DNA of 64,000 nt from Ascidiaceihabitans sp034111945 (GTDB taxonomy: Bacteria; Pseudomonadota; Alphaproteobacteria; Rhodobacterales; Rhodobacteraceae). Location of the stretch: the NCBI GenBank assembly GCA_047626725.1, contig JBLHSG010000001.1, forward strand, positions 174,720-238,719, in the 5' to 3' direction. The translations under genes were made by a program, and so were the position numbers. Below the pieces are notes generated by a model, which saw only the letters and a program-made list of their open reading frames with translations, searched no databases and was not told the origin of the DNA. Below, piece by piece: positions 57,216 to 64,000 of the stretch; position 1 is the stretch's first letter, and each line of letters opens with the position of its first letter.

Positions 57216-58385
57216 TTACTGCAAATCGCCAAACGCTTTTGCCAAACGATCCACGGCCTCTTGAACCCGCGCGCGCGGCGTCGCGATGTTGAAGCGCAGG
57301 AACGAATCCCCGCCGGTGCCAAACGTTGGTCCATGGTTCACAGCAATTTGCGCATCTTGTTCGACACGGCGGGTGAAATCCTCGCGGCTCATGCCAGTGC
57401 CGTCAAAATCAACCCATGACAAATAGGTGGCCTCTAGGTTCATCGAAGCAAGACCCGGGATCGCATTGATGCCTGCATCAAACAGTTTGCGATTGCCATC
57501 AAGGTAGGCGACCAATTCATCGACCCATGTGGCCCCATCAGGCGAATACGCGGCCGTTGCCATAAACAAGCCAAACGAATTCGCAGATAGCCCCATGGCC
57601 ATCATCCGCGCCCCAAACTTTGCACGCAAATCCGGATCTTCGATGATCACATTTCCTGAATGCGATCCCGCAATGTTGAATGTTTTGGTTGTTGCCGTCA
57701 TCATCACCAGCCGTTCGGTGATGCCATCAATCAGGCTCATCGGGGTGTGGGTGTGTCCGGGCATAACCAGATCGTGGTGGATTTCGTCAGACACCAAAAT
57801 CAGATCGTGGCGTTTGGCAAATTCCGCCACCGCTTGCAGTTCTGATTTGGTCCAGACTGTGCCGCCGGGATTGTGCGGCGAACACAGGATGACCATCTTT
57901 TCGTTGCCGGTCATTTGCGCGTCGTAGGCGTCAAAATCCATGCTGTAACGGCCATCAGTATTGGCCAATTCACATTCGACCACCTTGCGACCAGCGGCGT
58001 TAATCACTTTGGCAAACGCATGATACACTGGCGTGAACAGCACAACGCCGTCGCCGGGCTTGGTGAACGCGTCGACACACATTGCGGTGCCGTTAACCAA
58101 TCCGTGCGTCGTAAACACCCACTCTGGTTCGACTTTCCAGCCATGGCGCGTTTCCATCCACCAACTGATCGCAGCCTTGTATTTACTGTCATCCCCGAAA
58201 TAGCCCATGACGCCGTGATCGACTTGGCCTTGAACTGCATCCAACACGCATTGTGGCGGTTTGAAATCCATGTCCGCGACCCACATCGCAAGGCCGGTGT
58301 CGGTTGGCACGCCGTACAGCTGCTCCATCATGTCCCATTTTACACAATGGCTGCCGCGTCGGTCGATGATGTCGTCAAAGCTCAT
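57216..58385 (-). CDS. MalY/PatB-type PLP-dependent aminotransferase (C-S lyase)
   Basis: 389 residues. The family opening CVKWDMMEQLYGV and MWVADMDFKPP is present. The PLP lysine lies in TATTKTFNIAGSHSGN, and LCSPHNPGGTVW supplies the Asn of the cofactor site. Members act as cystathionine beta-lyases, alliinase-like C-S lyases or aminotransferases. Single gene; no methionine-pathway neighbour. Substrate unproven. Confidence 0.9.
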   Translation of the reverse strand: MSFDDIIDRRGSHCVKWDMMEQLYGVPTDTGLAMWVADMDFKPPQCVLDAVQGQVDHGVMGYFGDDSKYKAAISWWMETRHGWKVEPEWVFTTHGLVNGTAMCVDAFTKPGDGVVLFTPVYHAFAKVINAAGRKVVECELANTDGRYSMDFDAYDAQMTGNEKMVILCSPHNPGGTVWTKSELQAVAEFAKRHDLILVSDEIHHDLVMPGHTHTPMSLIDGITERLVMMTATTKTFNIAGSHSGNVIIEDPDLRAKFGARMMAMGLSANSFGLFMATAAYSPDGATWVDELVAYLDGNRKLFDAGINAIPGLASMNLEATYLSWVDFDGTGMSREDFTRRVEQDAQIAVNHGPTFGTGGDSFLRFNIATPRARVQEAVDRLAKAFGDLQ

Positions 58386-58483
58386 GGTCGTCTCCGTTTA
58401 TGTGATGCCTGCAAGCTACTTGGATATGGGCGGGACGCAAGAGGCGTTGCGCATGTCCTGCGGTTGTCCTACATCTGCGCCCC

Positions 58484-59002
58484 ATGAAAAGATCGATCCT
58501 TTTGCACCCCGATCCCCGCCTGAAAAAGACCTGCGCCGCTGTGCCGGATCTGACGGATGACCTGCGCGCCTTGGCTGACGATATGTTGGAGACAATGTAT
58601 GACGCCCCGGGTGTTGGTTTGGCCGCCCCGCAAGTGGGGCTTTTGCACCGTTTGGTCGTGCTTGATTGCGTGAAGGAAGAGGGCGCGACGCCACGTCCGT
58701 TGATCATGTTCAACCCGGAGATCATCGCGGCGTCCGACGAGACAAGTGTCTACGAGGAAGGCTGCCTGTCGATCCCCGAACATTTTGCCGATGTGACCCG
58801 CCCGGCGATGGTGCAGGTGCGCTGGATGGATCGTGATGGAAATGAACAGTCCGAGGAAATGGACGGGTTGTGGTCGACATGTGTGCAGCACGAAATTGAC
58901 CACCTCGAAGGCAAACTGTTTCTGGACTACCTCAAGCCGCTTAAGCGGCAGATGATCACGCGCAAAATGGTCAAACTGAAACGCGAAATGGCGCGCGGAT
59001 GA
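58484..59002 (+). CDS. def: Peptide deformylase
   Basis: 172 residues with all three motifs: GVGLAAPQ (43-50), EGCLSIP (92-98, metal ligand Cys94) and HEIDH (136-140, metal ligands His136 and His140, catalytic Glu137). Removes the N-formyl group from nascent proteins using Fe2+. The first of three tandem deformylase genes, overlapping the second by four bases. Confidence 0.97.
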   Translation: MKRSILLHPDPRLKKTCAAVPDLTDDLRALADDMLETMYDAPGVGLAAPQVGLLHRLVVLDCVKEEGATPRPLIMFNPEIIAASDETSVYEEGCLSIPEHFADVTRPAMVQVRWMDRDGNEQSEEMDGLWSTCVQHEIDHLEGKLFLDYLKPLKRQMITRKMVKLKREMARG

Positions 59003-59499
59003 GCACCTTGGAAATCTTGCGTTGGCCTGACCCGCGATTGACCGAAACCTGCGTGCCTGTGACCGAAATTACCGACGATATTGTGACGCTCGCCGCAGAT
59101 ATGTTCGAAACAATGTACACCGCCGAAGGGCGCGGATTGGCCGCCTCTCAGGTGGGGTCGATGGTGCGCATGTTTGTGATGGATGCAGGGTGGCACGAAA
59201 AACGTTCTGACCCGTTGGTGTGCATCAACCCGATGTTGCAGGAAATTGGCGAAGAACGCGAAAGCCGCGAAGAGGGCTGTCTGTCGATCCCCGGCGTGCT
59301 GGCCACGGTGAGCCGCCCGTCGCAGGTGCAAATGGTTTGGACCACATTACAGGGTGGGCGGTGTGTGCAAAGTTTTGACGGCTTTGCGGCGGCTTGTGTT
59401 CAGCACGAAATTGACCATCTTGATGGCATCATCACATTCGATCATTTGGATGCGGCAGCCCGCGCGAGTGTCGAAGCAGATTACGAGACCGTGGTATGA
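58999..59499 (+). CDS. Peptide deformylase, second copy
   Basis: 166 residues, all catalytic residues kept: GRGLAASQ (44-51), EGCLSIP with Cys94, HEIDH (136-140). The first motif is slightly divergent (Arg for Val, Ser for Pro). It lacks the C-terminal basic helix KRQMITRKMVKLKR of the first copy. Probably an active paralog with altered specificity. Overlaps both neighbours by four bases. Confidence 0.92.
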   Translation: MSTLEILRWPDPRLTETCVPVTEITDDIVTLAADMFETMYTAEGRGLAASQVGSMVRMFVMDAGWHEKRSDPLVCINPMLQEIGEERESREEGCLSIPGVLATVSRPSQVQMVWTTLQGGRCVQSFDGFAAACVQHEIDHLDGIITFDHLDAAARASVEADYETVV

Positions 59500-59987
59500 G
59501 CGTGCGCAAATTTGTGCCGTGGCCTGACAAACGCCTGCGTACAGCGGTGCCTGAAGTGTCTGAAATTACCGATGATATTCACGCGATCTGGGCGGATATG
59601 GTCGAGACAATGGACGCGATGCCGGGCGTTGGTTTGGCGGCCCCGCAGATTGGCGTGATGCTGCAATTGGCGGTGGTGGATGCTACGCCAGATCGCTCGC
59701 GTCGTATTTTGCTGGCCAATCCAGTTGTTCTAGAGGCGTCGCCCGAGGCAAACATTTACGAAGAAGCCAGCCCGAATTTGCCCGGTGTGTCGGCAAAGAT
59801 CACGCGCCCAAAAGCGGTGACTGTCCGGTATCTGGACGAAAACGGAATGATCACGCGCAAGGATTTTGACGGGTTGGAAGCGACCAGCGTCCAGCATCAA
59901 ATCGACCATCTGCAGGGGCGGATGTTTTTCGACAACTTAGGGCGCGTTAAGCGGGATATTCTGCTGCGCAAAGCGCGCAAAGTTTAG
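59496..59987 (+). CDS. Deformylase homolog lacking catalytic residues
   Basis: 163 residues. Motif 1 is intact (GVGLAAPQ, 44-51), but motif 2 reads EASPNLP (90-96) in place of EGCLSxP, so the metal-binding cysteine is Ser92. Motif 3 reads HQIDH (134-138), replacing the catalytic glutamate with Gln135. Fold-defining residues and the overlap with copy 2 are preserved and there is no stop or frameshift, so it looks like a maintained pseudo-enzyme rather than a decaying gene. Possible roles are ribosome binding or modulation of the active copies. Confidence 0.85.
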   Translation: MSVRKFVPWPDKRLRTAVPEVSEITDDIHAIWADMVETMDAMPGVGLAAPQIGVMLQLAVVDATPDRSRRILLANPVVLEASPEANIYEEASPNLPGVSAKITRPKAVTVRYLDENGMITRKDFDGLEATSVQHQIDHLQGRMFFDNLGRVKRDILLRKARKV

Positions 59988-60038
59988 GGCGTAGTGCGCG
60001 AAACGCGGATGTTTCAAACCCGAACCACCGGAGGCAAT

Positions 60039-60944
60039 ATGCGAATAATTTTCATGGGAACGCCGGAATTTTCCGTGCCCGTTCTGGATGCGTTGGTGGA
60101 TGCAGGTCACGAGATCGCATGCGTTTATTCCCAACCGCCGCGACCTGCGGGGCGTGGCAAAAAAGACCGTCTGACACCTGTGCACGCGCGCGCGTTGGCT
60201 TTGGGTCTCGAGGTGCGCCACCCGACGTCGTTAAAATCTGATGATGAATTGACTCGGTTTGCAGCGCTTCAGGCAGACATCGCCGTTGTGGTCGCCTATG
60301 GCCTCATTTTGCCGCAGTCGATTTTAGACGCGCCGACGCGTGGCTGTCTGAACATTCACGCCAGCCTGTTGCCGCGATGGCGTGGTGCTGCGCCGATCCA
60401 TCGCGCGATCATGGCGGGGGATGCGCAAACCGGTGTTTGCATTATGCAAATGGAGGCCGGATTAGACACAGGCCCCGTTCTACTTCGCCAGACGCTCGCG
60501 ATTGAATCCCAAGACACAACCGCGTTGTTGCATGACCGACTAAGCACGCTGGGCGCGGCGGCGATCGTTGACGCGTTAACGCAGCTCGATACGTTGACGC
60601 CCGAAACTCAGCCCGAGGACGGCGTGACCTATGCGGCCAAGATCGACAAGGCCGAGGCGCAGATTGATTGGTCTCGACCTGCTCAAGATATTGACCGCCT
60701 TGTTCGCGGATTGTCGCCATTTCCGGGCGCTTGGTTTGATCACGCTGGGACGCGCGTCAAAGTACTGGGATCGACCATGGCAGATGGACACGGCAGTGCC
60801 GGTGAGACCCTTGATGATGCGCTGACAGTTGCGTGCGGGCAGGGGGCTGTGCGCTTGACCAAACTACAGCGCGCAGGCAAGGGTGCGCAGGACAGCGATG
60901 TTTTCCTGCGGGGAAATCCGATGCCTAAGGGCACAAATCTATAA
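60039..60944 (+). CDS. fmt: Methionyl-tRNA formyltransferase
   Basis: 301 residues: MRIIFMGTPEFSVPVLDAL start, PAGRGKK, then HASLLPRWRGAAPIHRAIMAGD with the catalytic Asn-His region, and IDWSRPAQDIDRLVRGLSPFPGAW in the C-terminal domain. Formylates initiator Met-tRNA; the product is undone by the deformylases encoded just upstream. ATG 60039 with CCGGAGGCA is chosen over a frame opening 15 codons earlier. Confidence 0.97.
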   Translation: MRIIFMGTPEFSVPVLDALVDAGHEIACVYSQPPRPAGRGKKDRLTPVHARALALGLEVRHPTSLKSDDELTRFAALQADIAVVVAYGLILPQSILDAPTRGCLNIHASLLPRWRGAAPIHRAIMAGDAQTGVCIMQMEAGLDTGPVLLRQTLAIESQDTTALLHDRLSTLGAAAIVDALTQLDTLTPETQPEDGVTYAAKIDKAEAQIDWSRPAQDIDRLVRGLSPFPGAWFDHAGTRVKVLGSTMADGHGSAGETLDDALTVACGQGAVRLTKLQRAGKGAQDSDVFLRGNPMPKGTNL

Positions 60945-60956
60945 AAGGAAGTCCAG

Positions 60957-61193
60957 ATGTTTCCAACAATGATCGGGACAGTCGTGATTGCAGGCATCGT
61001 CGGGTATGTGTCCGAGCGGTCCAATTTCACTCACAACGGAATTCTGCAATCCATCATCATCTGCATCGGTGGTGCGTTTCTGTTTTACTTTGTGCGTTTG
61101 ATGTTTGGCATTGGTTTTGGCAGCGCCGGATTAAACGCGATCGCGTCGTCCATTGGCGCGTTGATTATCGTGCCGACACACTGGCGCAAGTAG
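60957..61193 (+). CDS. Small membrane protein, GlsB/YeaQ/YmgE-like
   Basis: 78 residues with three hydrophobic segments: TMIGTVVIAGIVGYVSE, IIICIGGAFLFYFVRLMFGIGF and LNAIASSIGALIIV. The pattern agrees with transglycosylase-associated (YeaQ/YmgE) proteins. It is 12 bp after fmt and likely co-transcribed. Function unclear. Confidence 0.7.
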   Translation: MFPTMIGTVVIAGIVGYVSERSNFTHNGILQSIIICIGGAFLFYFVRLMFGIGFGSAGLNAIASSIGALIIVPTHWRK

Positions 61194-61197
61194 CGAT

Positions 61198-62343
61198 TTA
61201 CCCTAGAATATCGCGGGCAATCCGTTCGAAAATTGCGGCCCCCACAGGGATCAAATCATCGGGAAAATCGTAATCCGGATTGTGCAAGGCTGCGTGGTTT
61301 TCGCCGGGCCCCAAACATAGCATTGCCGCTTTTGCGCCCCAGCCGAACACGCCAAAATCCTCGGATGCGCGCATGGGTAATCCGGCATCACCGTTGGGCA
61401 CATTCAGTGCGTCCATCGCCGCGACGGCCACAGCAGTTGCCTGCGGGTCGTTGATTGAGGCCGAGAATTCGTCGAAAACCTCAAAGCTGACCTGAAGGCC
61501 TGCATCGGCGGCTAAGGTTTTGGCCAATGTGCACGCGTCAGTTTTCAAATCTGCCATTGCCGCGTCTTGGGCTGTGCGCAGGGTTGCGTAGATAACGCCG
61601 TCGCCCGGTGCGATGCCGAATGTTGGCGCGCCGATATTCACGTGGGTCACGGTGACTAGGCGAAAATCATCGGTCAACGCGCCGCCTGTGCCCATGTCTG
61701 CCAACGCGGGGATCAATTTTGCGACAGTCAGCGCCGGTGAAACGCCGTCTTGTGGGTCGGCCGCATGTGCCGTTTTGCCGGTCAACGTGATAGCCAGCCC
61801 TTGAGATGCGCAATTTATCAGGCCTGCACGCGTCGATACAAACCCAAAGGGGCGACCCGGTTCGTTGTGGATCGCAAAGGCCCAGTCCGGTTGGATCGCC
61901 TGGAATGCAGGGTCCGCGACAACTGCGCGTGCGCCACTTCCGTCTTCTTCTGCAGGTTGGAACATCAAAACAACGCGACCGTTTTGAACAGGTTTGCGCG
62001 CGATCAAACGCCCCAAGGCCAACAGCATCGTCATGTGCCCATCGTGTCCACAAAGGTGACCTTTGCCAGCAGTTTGCGACACCCACGGCGCGTCAGATTG
62101 TTCTGTGATTGGCAGCGCATCCAGCTCTGCGCGAAACAAAACTGTCGGCCCGTCACGACCGGTATCAAAGATCGCCGCAACGCCGTGCCCACCCAGTCCT
62201 GTCAGAATTTTTGTCGGTGACAGCGCCTTTAGTGCGGTGGCAATCGTGCGCGCGGTCTGTTCCTCTTCGCCCGAAATTTCGGGGTGGCGATGCAGATCAC
62301 GACGAAATTCCGTAAGTTCGACCAGATCAGAATTGCTCAGCAT
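61198..62343 (-). CDS. M20D family amidohydrolase (hippurate hydrolase/aminoacylase-like)
   Basis: 381 residues of the M20 dizinc amidohydrolase fold. FRRDLHRHPEISGEEEQTA at the N-terminus, GHLCGHDGHMTMLLALG (metal ligands Cys/His), FQPAEEDGSGARAV (catalytic Glu pair) and MRASEDFGVF near the C-terminus mark the M20D group. It would hydrolyse N-acyl amino acids or related amides in the cytosol. Substrate unproven; hippurate (N-benzoylglycine) would fit a benzoate user but this is speculation. Confidence 0.88.
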   Translation of the reverse strand: MLSNSDLVELTEFRRDLHRHPEISGEEEQTARTIATALKALSPTKILTGLGGHGVAAIFDTGRDGPTVLFRAELDALPITEQSDAPWVSQTAGKGHLCGHDGHMTMLLALGRLIARKPVQNGRVVLMFQPAEEDGSGARAVVADPAFQAIQPDWAFAIHNEPGRPFGFVSTRAGLINCASQGLAITLTGKTAHAADPQDGVSPALTVAKLIPALADMGTGGALTDDFRLVTVTHVNIGAPTFGIAPGDGVIYATLRTAQDAAMADLKTDACTLAKTLAADAGLQVSFEVFDEFSASINDPQATAVAVAAMDALNVPNGDAGLPMRASEDFGVFGWGAKAAMLCLGPGENHAALHNPDYDFPDDLIPVGAAIFERIARDILG

Positions 62344-62355
62344 TTCGCGGTCTTT

Positions 62356-62811
62356 CTACTTTGGTTTGAACGGGGCCATGCCTGCGCGCGCAAGTTCATC
62401 AGCGCGTTCGTTTTCGGGATGACCCGCATGTCCTTTGACCCATTTCCAGGTCACATCGTGCGCGGCATTGGCCAGATCCAAACGCTGCCACAGTTCTGCA
62501 TTGGCGACCGGTTTTTTTGCTGCATTTTTCCAGCCGTTTTTCTTCCAGCCAAAAATCCAGCTGGTGATGCCGTTTTTCACATAATTGGAATCGGTGATGA
62601 TGGTGATTTCGGTACGCCGTGTCAGCGATTCTAATGCGTTGATCGCGCCCAACAATTCCATGCGGTTGTTGGTGGTGTGCGGCTCACCGCCCTTAAGTTC
62701 GCGTTCTTTGACAACGCTGGCACCGTCCATCGCCTGCAACAACGCACCCCAACCACCGGGGCCAGGATTGCCGCTGCATGCGCCGTCTGTGTATGCAAAA
62801 AGTTTAGTCAT
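62356..62811 (-). CDS. rnhA: Ribonuclease HI
   Basis: 151 residues with the four catalytic carboxylates: Asp in YTDGACSGNPGPGGWG, Glu in NNRMELLGAINALE, Asp in IITDSNYVKNGI, and Asp in NERADELARAG. Degrades RNA in RNA-DNA hybrids. Overlaps the methyltransferase stop by 8 bp. Confidence 0.97.
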   Translation of the reverse strand: MTKLFAYTDGACSGNPGPGGWGALLQAMDGASVVKERELKGGEPHTTNNRMELLGAINALESLTRRTEITIITDSNYVKNGITSWIFGWKKNGWKNAAKKPVANAELWQRLDLANAAHDVTWKWVKGHAGHPENERADELARAGMAPFKPK

Positions 62812-63397
62812 GTGCGCGCATTGCCACCCATTCTGAGACAGACCCGTCCAAGCCGGTGCCCGATCCTGTTACGATATTGCTGACCTGTAACCCTTGCGCG
62901 CCAAGCAGGCCAACCAATTCGTCTTGGGAATAATAACTGTAGTGTCGCCCGATCCTGTCGCGGTGTTCGCCGGTGCCCAGTTTTAGCGCGATGTGTAAAA
63001 CGCCGGCGGGTTTCAGGGCTTGAACCACCGCGCGCAGGTGGCGTGGCATGTCAGATTTTGGTGCGTGCAGCAGGCTAAAATTTGCCCAGATACCGTCGTA
63101 GATATCAGTGCCTTGAATGTCATCAAAGGTCGCAAGTTCGGCCATTACGCCTGCGTGTTTTTGCGCCAGTGCCACCATTTCAGGCACGGCATCTGTGGCG
63201 GTCACTTTGAACCCGTTTGCCGCCATCACAGCCGCGCTATCACCGGGTCCACACCCTAGGTCAAGCAAACGGCCGCCGCTGGGAATGCACTGCATAAACG
63301 CCTGTAGGATCGGGTCATTCGCGTCCATGTCTTTGGTCAAACGTGCGTATTTATCGGCCTGTTCGGCATACACGCCAAGGGTCTCTGGATCGCTCAT
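62804..63397 (-). CDS. Class I SAM-dependent methyltransferase
   Basis: 197 residues. SAM motif I LLDLGCGPGDSAAVMA near residue 40, motif II around VTATDAVPEMVALA, and DIYDGIWANFSLLHAP as motif III-like region. Substrate unknown. In a tight leftward run with rnhA and the DUF3429 gene (four-base overlap). Confidence 0.88.
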   Translation of the reverse strand: MSDPETLGVYAEQADKYARLTKDMDANDPILQAFMQCIPSGGRLLDLGCGPGDSAAVMAANGFKVTATDAVPEMVALAQKHAGVMAELATFDDIQGTDIYDGIWANFSLLHAPKSDMPRHLRAVVQALKPAGVLHIALKLGTGEHRDRIGRHYSYYSQDELVGLLGAQGLQVSNIVTGSGTGLDGSVSEWVAMRAHD

Positions 63398-63846
63398 AAG
63401 AACACTCCGACGCTAAGGCAGATGATGACAATTGCCGTCAGAAGCAGACGCAAAGGCAGCCACCAGTCAGGCGTTAAACCCCATTTGCTAAACGCAAAAT
63501 CCAAAATCAACACGCCAAGGAACCCCGTTATCAGGTTCATCGCCGCACTGGTTGGCCCGCCCCCCGTCATGAAAAACGCCCACAACGAAGGAAGCGTGGC
63601 GAGGGTGTAGCACATCACCGCTTGGGGCCCGTTGGTTTTGGTCGCAAACCCCCACAGCACACCGGACATAAATGACAGGATGATCGCGCCGTAAAACAGT
63701 TGCACGTAGGGGCCGGTAAATCGGGAGCCAAGGGACGCGATGCTCCAATCCGCAAGCGGGTCATGCAGGTAGGTCGCAGCCCCCCACAAAAACGGGATCA
63801 GGCCAGCAAGGCCAAGGATCAGGGGCGCGCGGGGAATGTGGGTCAT
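63394..63846 (-). CDS. DUF3429 family membrane protein
   Basis: 150 residues, five hydrophobic helices (PLILGLAGLIPFLWGAATYL, LFYGAIILSFMSGVLWGFA, PDWWLPLRLLLTAIVIICLSVG). SFMSGVLWGFA is the DUF3429 hallmark. Function unknown; inner membrane. Overlaps the LysE-type gene by four bases. Confidence 0.75.
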   Translation of the reverse strand: MTHIPRAPLILGLAGLIPFLWGAATYLHDPLADWSIASLGSRFTGPYVQLFYGAIILSFMSGVLWGFATKTNGPQAVMCYTLATLPSLWAFFMTGGGPTSAAMNLITGFLGVLILDFAFSKWGLTPDWWLPLRLLLTAIVIICLSVGVFL

Positions 63847-64000
63847 GCTTGTTCCAATGCAAGGCGGGCGGCGAGGGCGGCAAACACGGCAGCAAAACCA
63901 CGGTTCAACCAGCGCATGATGGTGACAGAGCCAAGGATGAACCGCCGCGCCGCAGAGGCGAACAATCCGTAGCCCACAAAGACCACGAACGTCATTAGCA
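63843..64000 (-). CDS. LysE/RhtB-type amino-acid exporter, C-terminal part
   Basis: The last 51 codons of a leftward gene that begins beyond the right edge. The end reads FVVFVGYGLFASAARRF followed by RWLNRGFAAVFAALAARLAL, the usual C-terminal helix and tail of the LysE/RhtB family (RRxx...RWLNRxxGxxxxxLGxxLA). Only this part can be assessed, so the specificity is unknown. Confidence 0.7.
   Translation of the reverse strand, partial: LMTFVVFVGYGLFASAARRFILGSVTIMRWLNRGFAAVFAALAARLALEQA

Noticed and set aside
59496..59987. Treating the third deformylase as a decayed pseudogene
   Set aside because: No frameshift or stop, full length, conserved first motif and retained translational coupling argue that the protein is made.
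1..64000. CRISPR arrays, insertion sequences, toxin-antitoxin pairs and phage genes
   Set aside because: No regularly spaced direct repeats, transposase or integrase-like frames, or phage structural genes were seen while reading through both strands.

Overview
The window looks like chromosomal DNA of a marine Rhodobacterales bacterium (Roseobacter group, Alphaproteobacteria). This rests on the split atpI-atpB-atpE-atpF'-atpF operon, the MipZ division ATPase, two TRAP transporters, the hybrid benzoyl-CoA (box) pathway, three tandem deformylase genes in front of fmt, and a CtrA-type site. The genus cannot be named from the sequence alone. No insertion sequence, prophage, CRISPR array or rRNA operon is visible.

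Layout. 1-1.5 kb: divergent hemC (partial) and hemE, then a tRNA gene with a CAU anticodon and a nearby copy of its 3' end. 1.5-11.2 kb: a glutathione transferase, two tandem RidA paralogs and two back-to-back TRAP operons. The leftward one runs FAD amino-acid oxidase, dctP, dctQ, dctM, Asp/Glu-type racemase. Both TRAP operons carry an intrinsic terminator just after the binding-protein gene. 11.3-15.2 kb: an overlapping four-gene hydroxycinnamate-type operon (crotonase, MarR regulator, feruloyl-CoA synthase, amidohydrolase) behind a long, nearly perfect inverted repeat. 15.2-24.1 kb: aerobic benzoyl-CoA pathway (benzoate-CoA ligase, hydrolase, DUF309 protein, boxC, boxB, boxA, boxR, and a lone C-terminal 3-hydroxyacyl-CoA dehydrogenase domain) with TGCA-N6-TGCA operators at two promoters. 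24.1-27.1 kb: an orphan ABC binding protein with a hairpin-rich leader, and mipZ.

27.1-39.5 kb: the translation and SRP block read leftward (ffh, aroQ, rpsP, bluB, rimM, trmD, rplS, rpmE). It is interrupted by two sulfotransferase paralogs, a deacetylase-like gene, a GNAT gene and a chemoreceptor, and is followed by a TPR-sulfotransferase. 39.5-43.7 kb: regulators and an EamA exporter. 43.9-46.6 kb: the F0 ATP synthase operon. 46.6-55.1 kb: YqaA, a GntR regulator, a lipoprotein, smc, a lytic transglycosylase, cobD and cobC. 55.2-64 kb: a CtrA-box gene for a degenerate receiver domain, a glutathionyl-hydroquinone reductase, a PatB-type lyase, three deformylase paralogs (the third has lost its catalytic residues), fmt, an M20 amidohydrolase, rnhA, a methyltransferase, a DUF3429 protein and a partial LysE exporter.

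The accessory theme is uptake and CoA-dependent breakdown of plant-derived aromatics and of nitrogen-containing small organics; the rest is core metabolism. The items most worth following up are the deformylase pseudo-enzyme, the structured leader of the orphan binding protein, the inverted repeat at the hydroxycinnamate promoter, the lone dehydrogenase domain coupled to boxR, the sulfotransferase pair inside the rimM-trmD operon, and a small family of dispersed palindromes.
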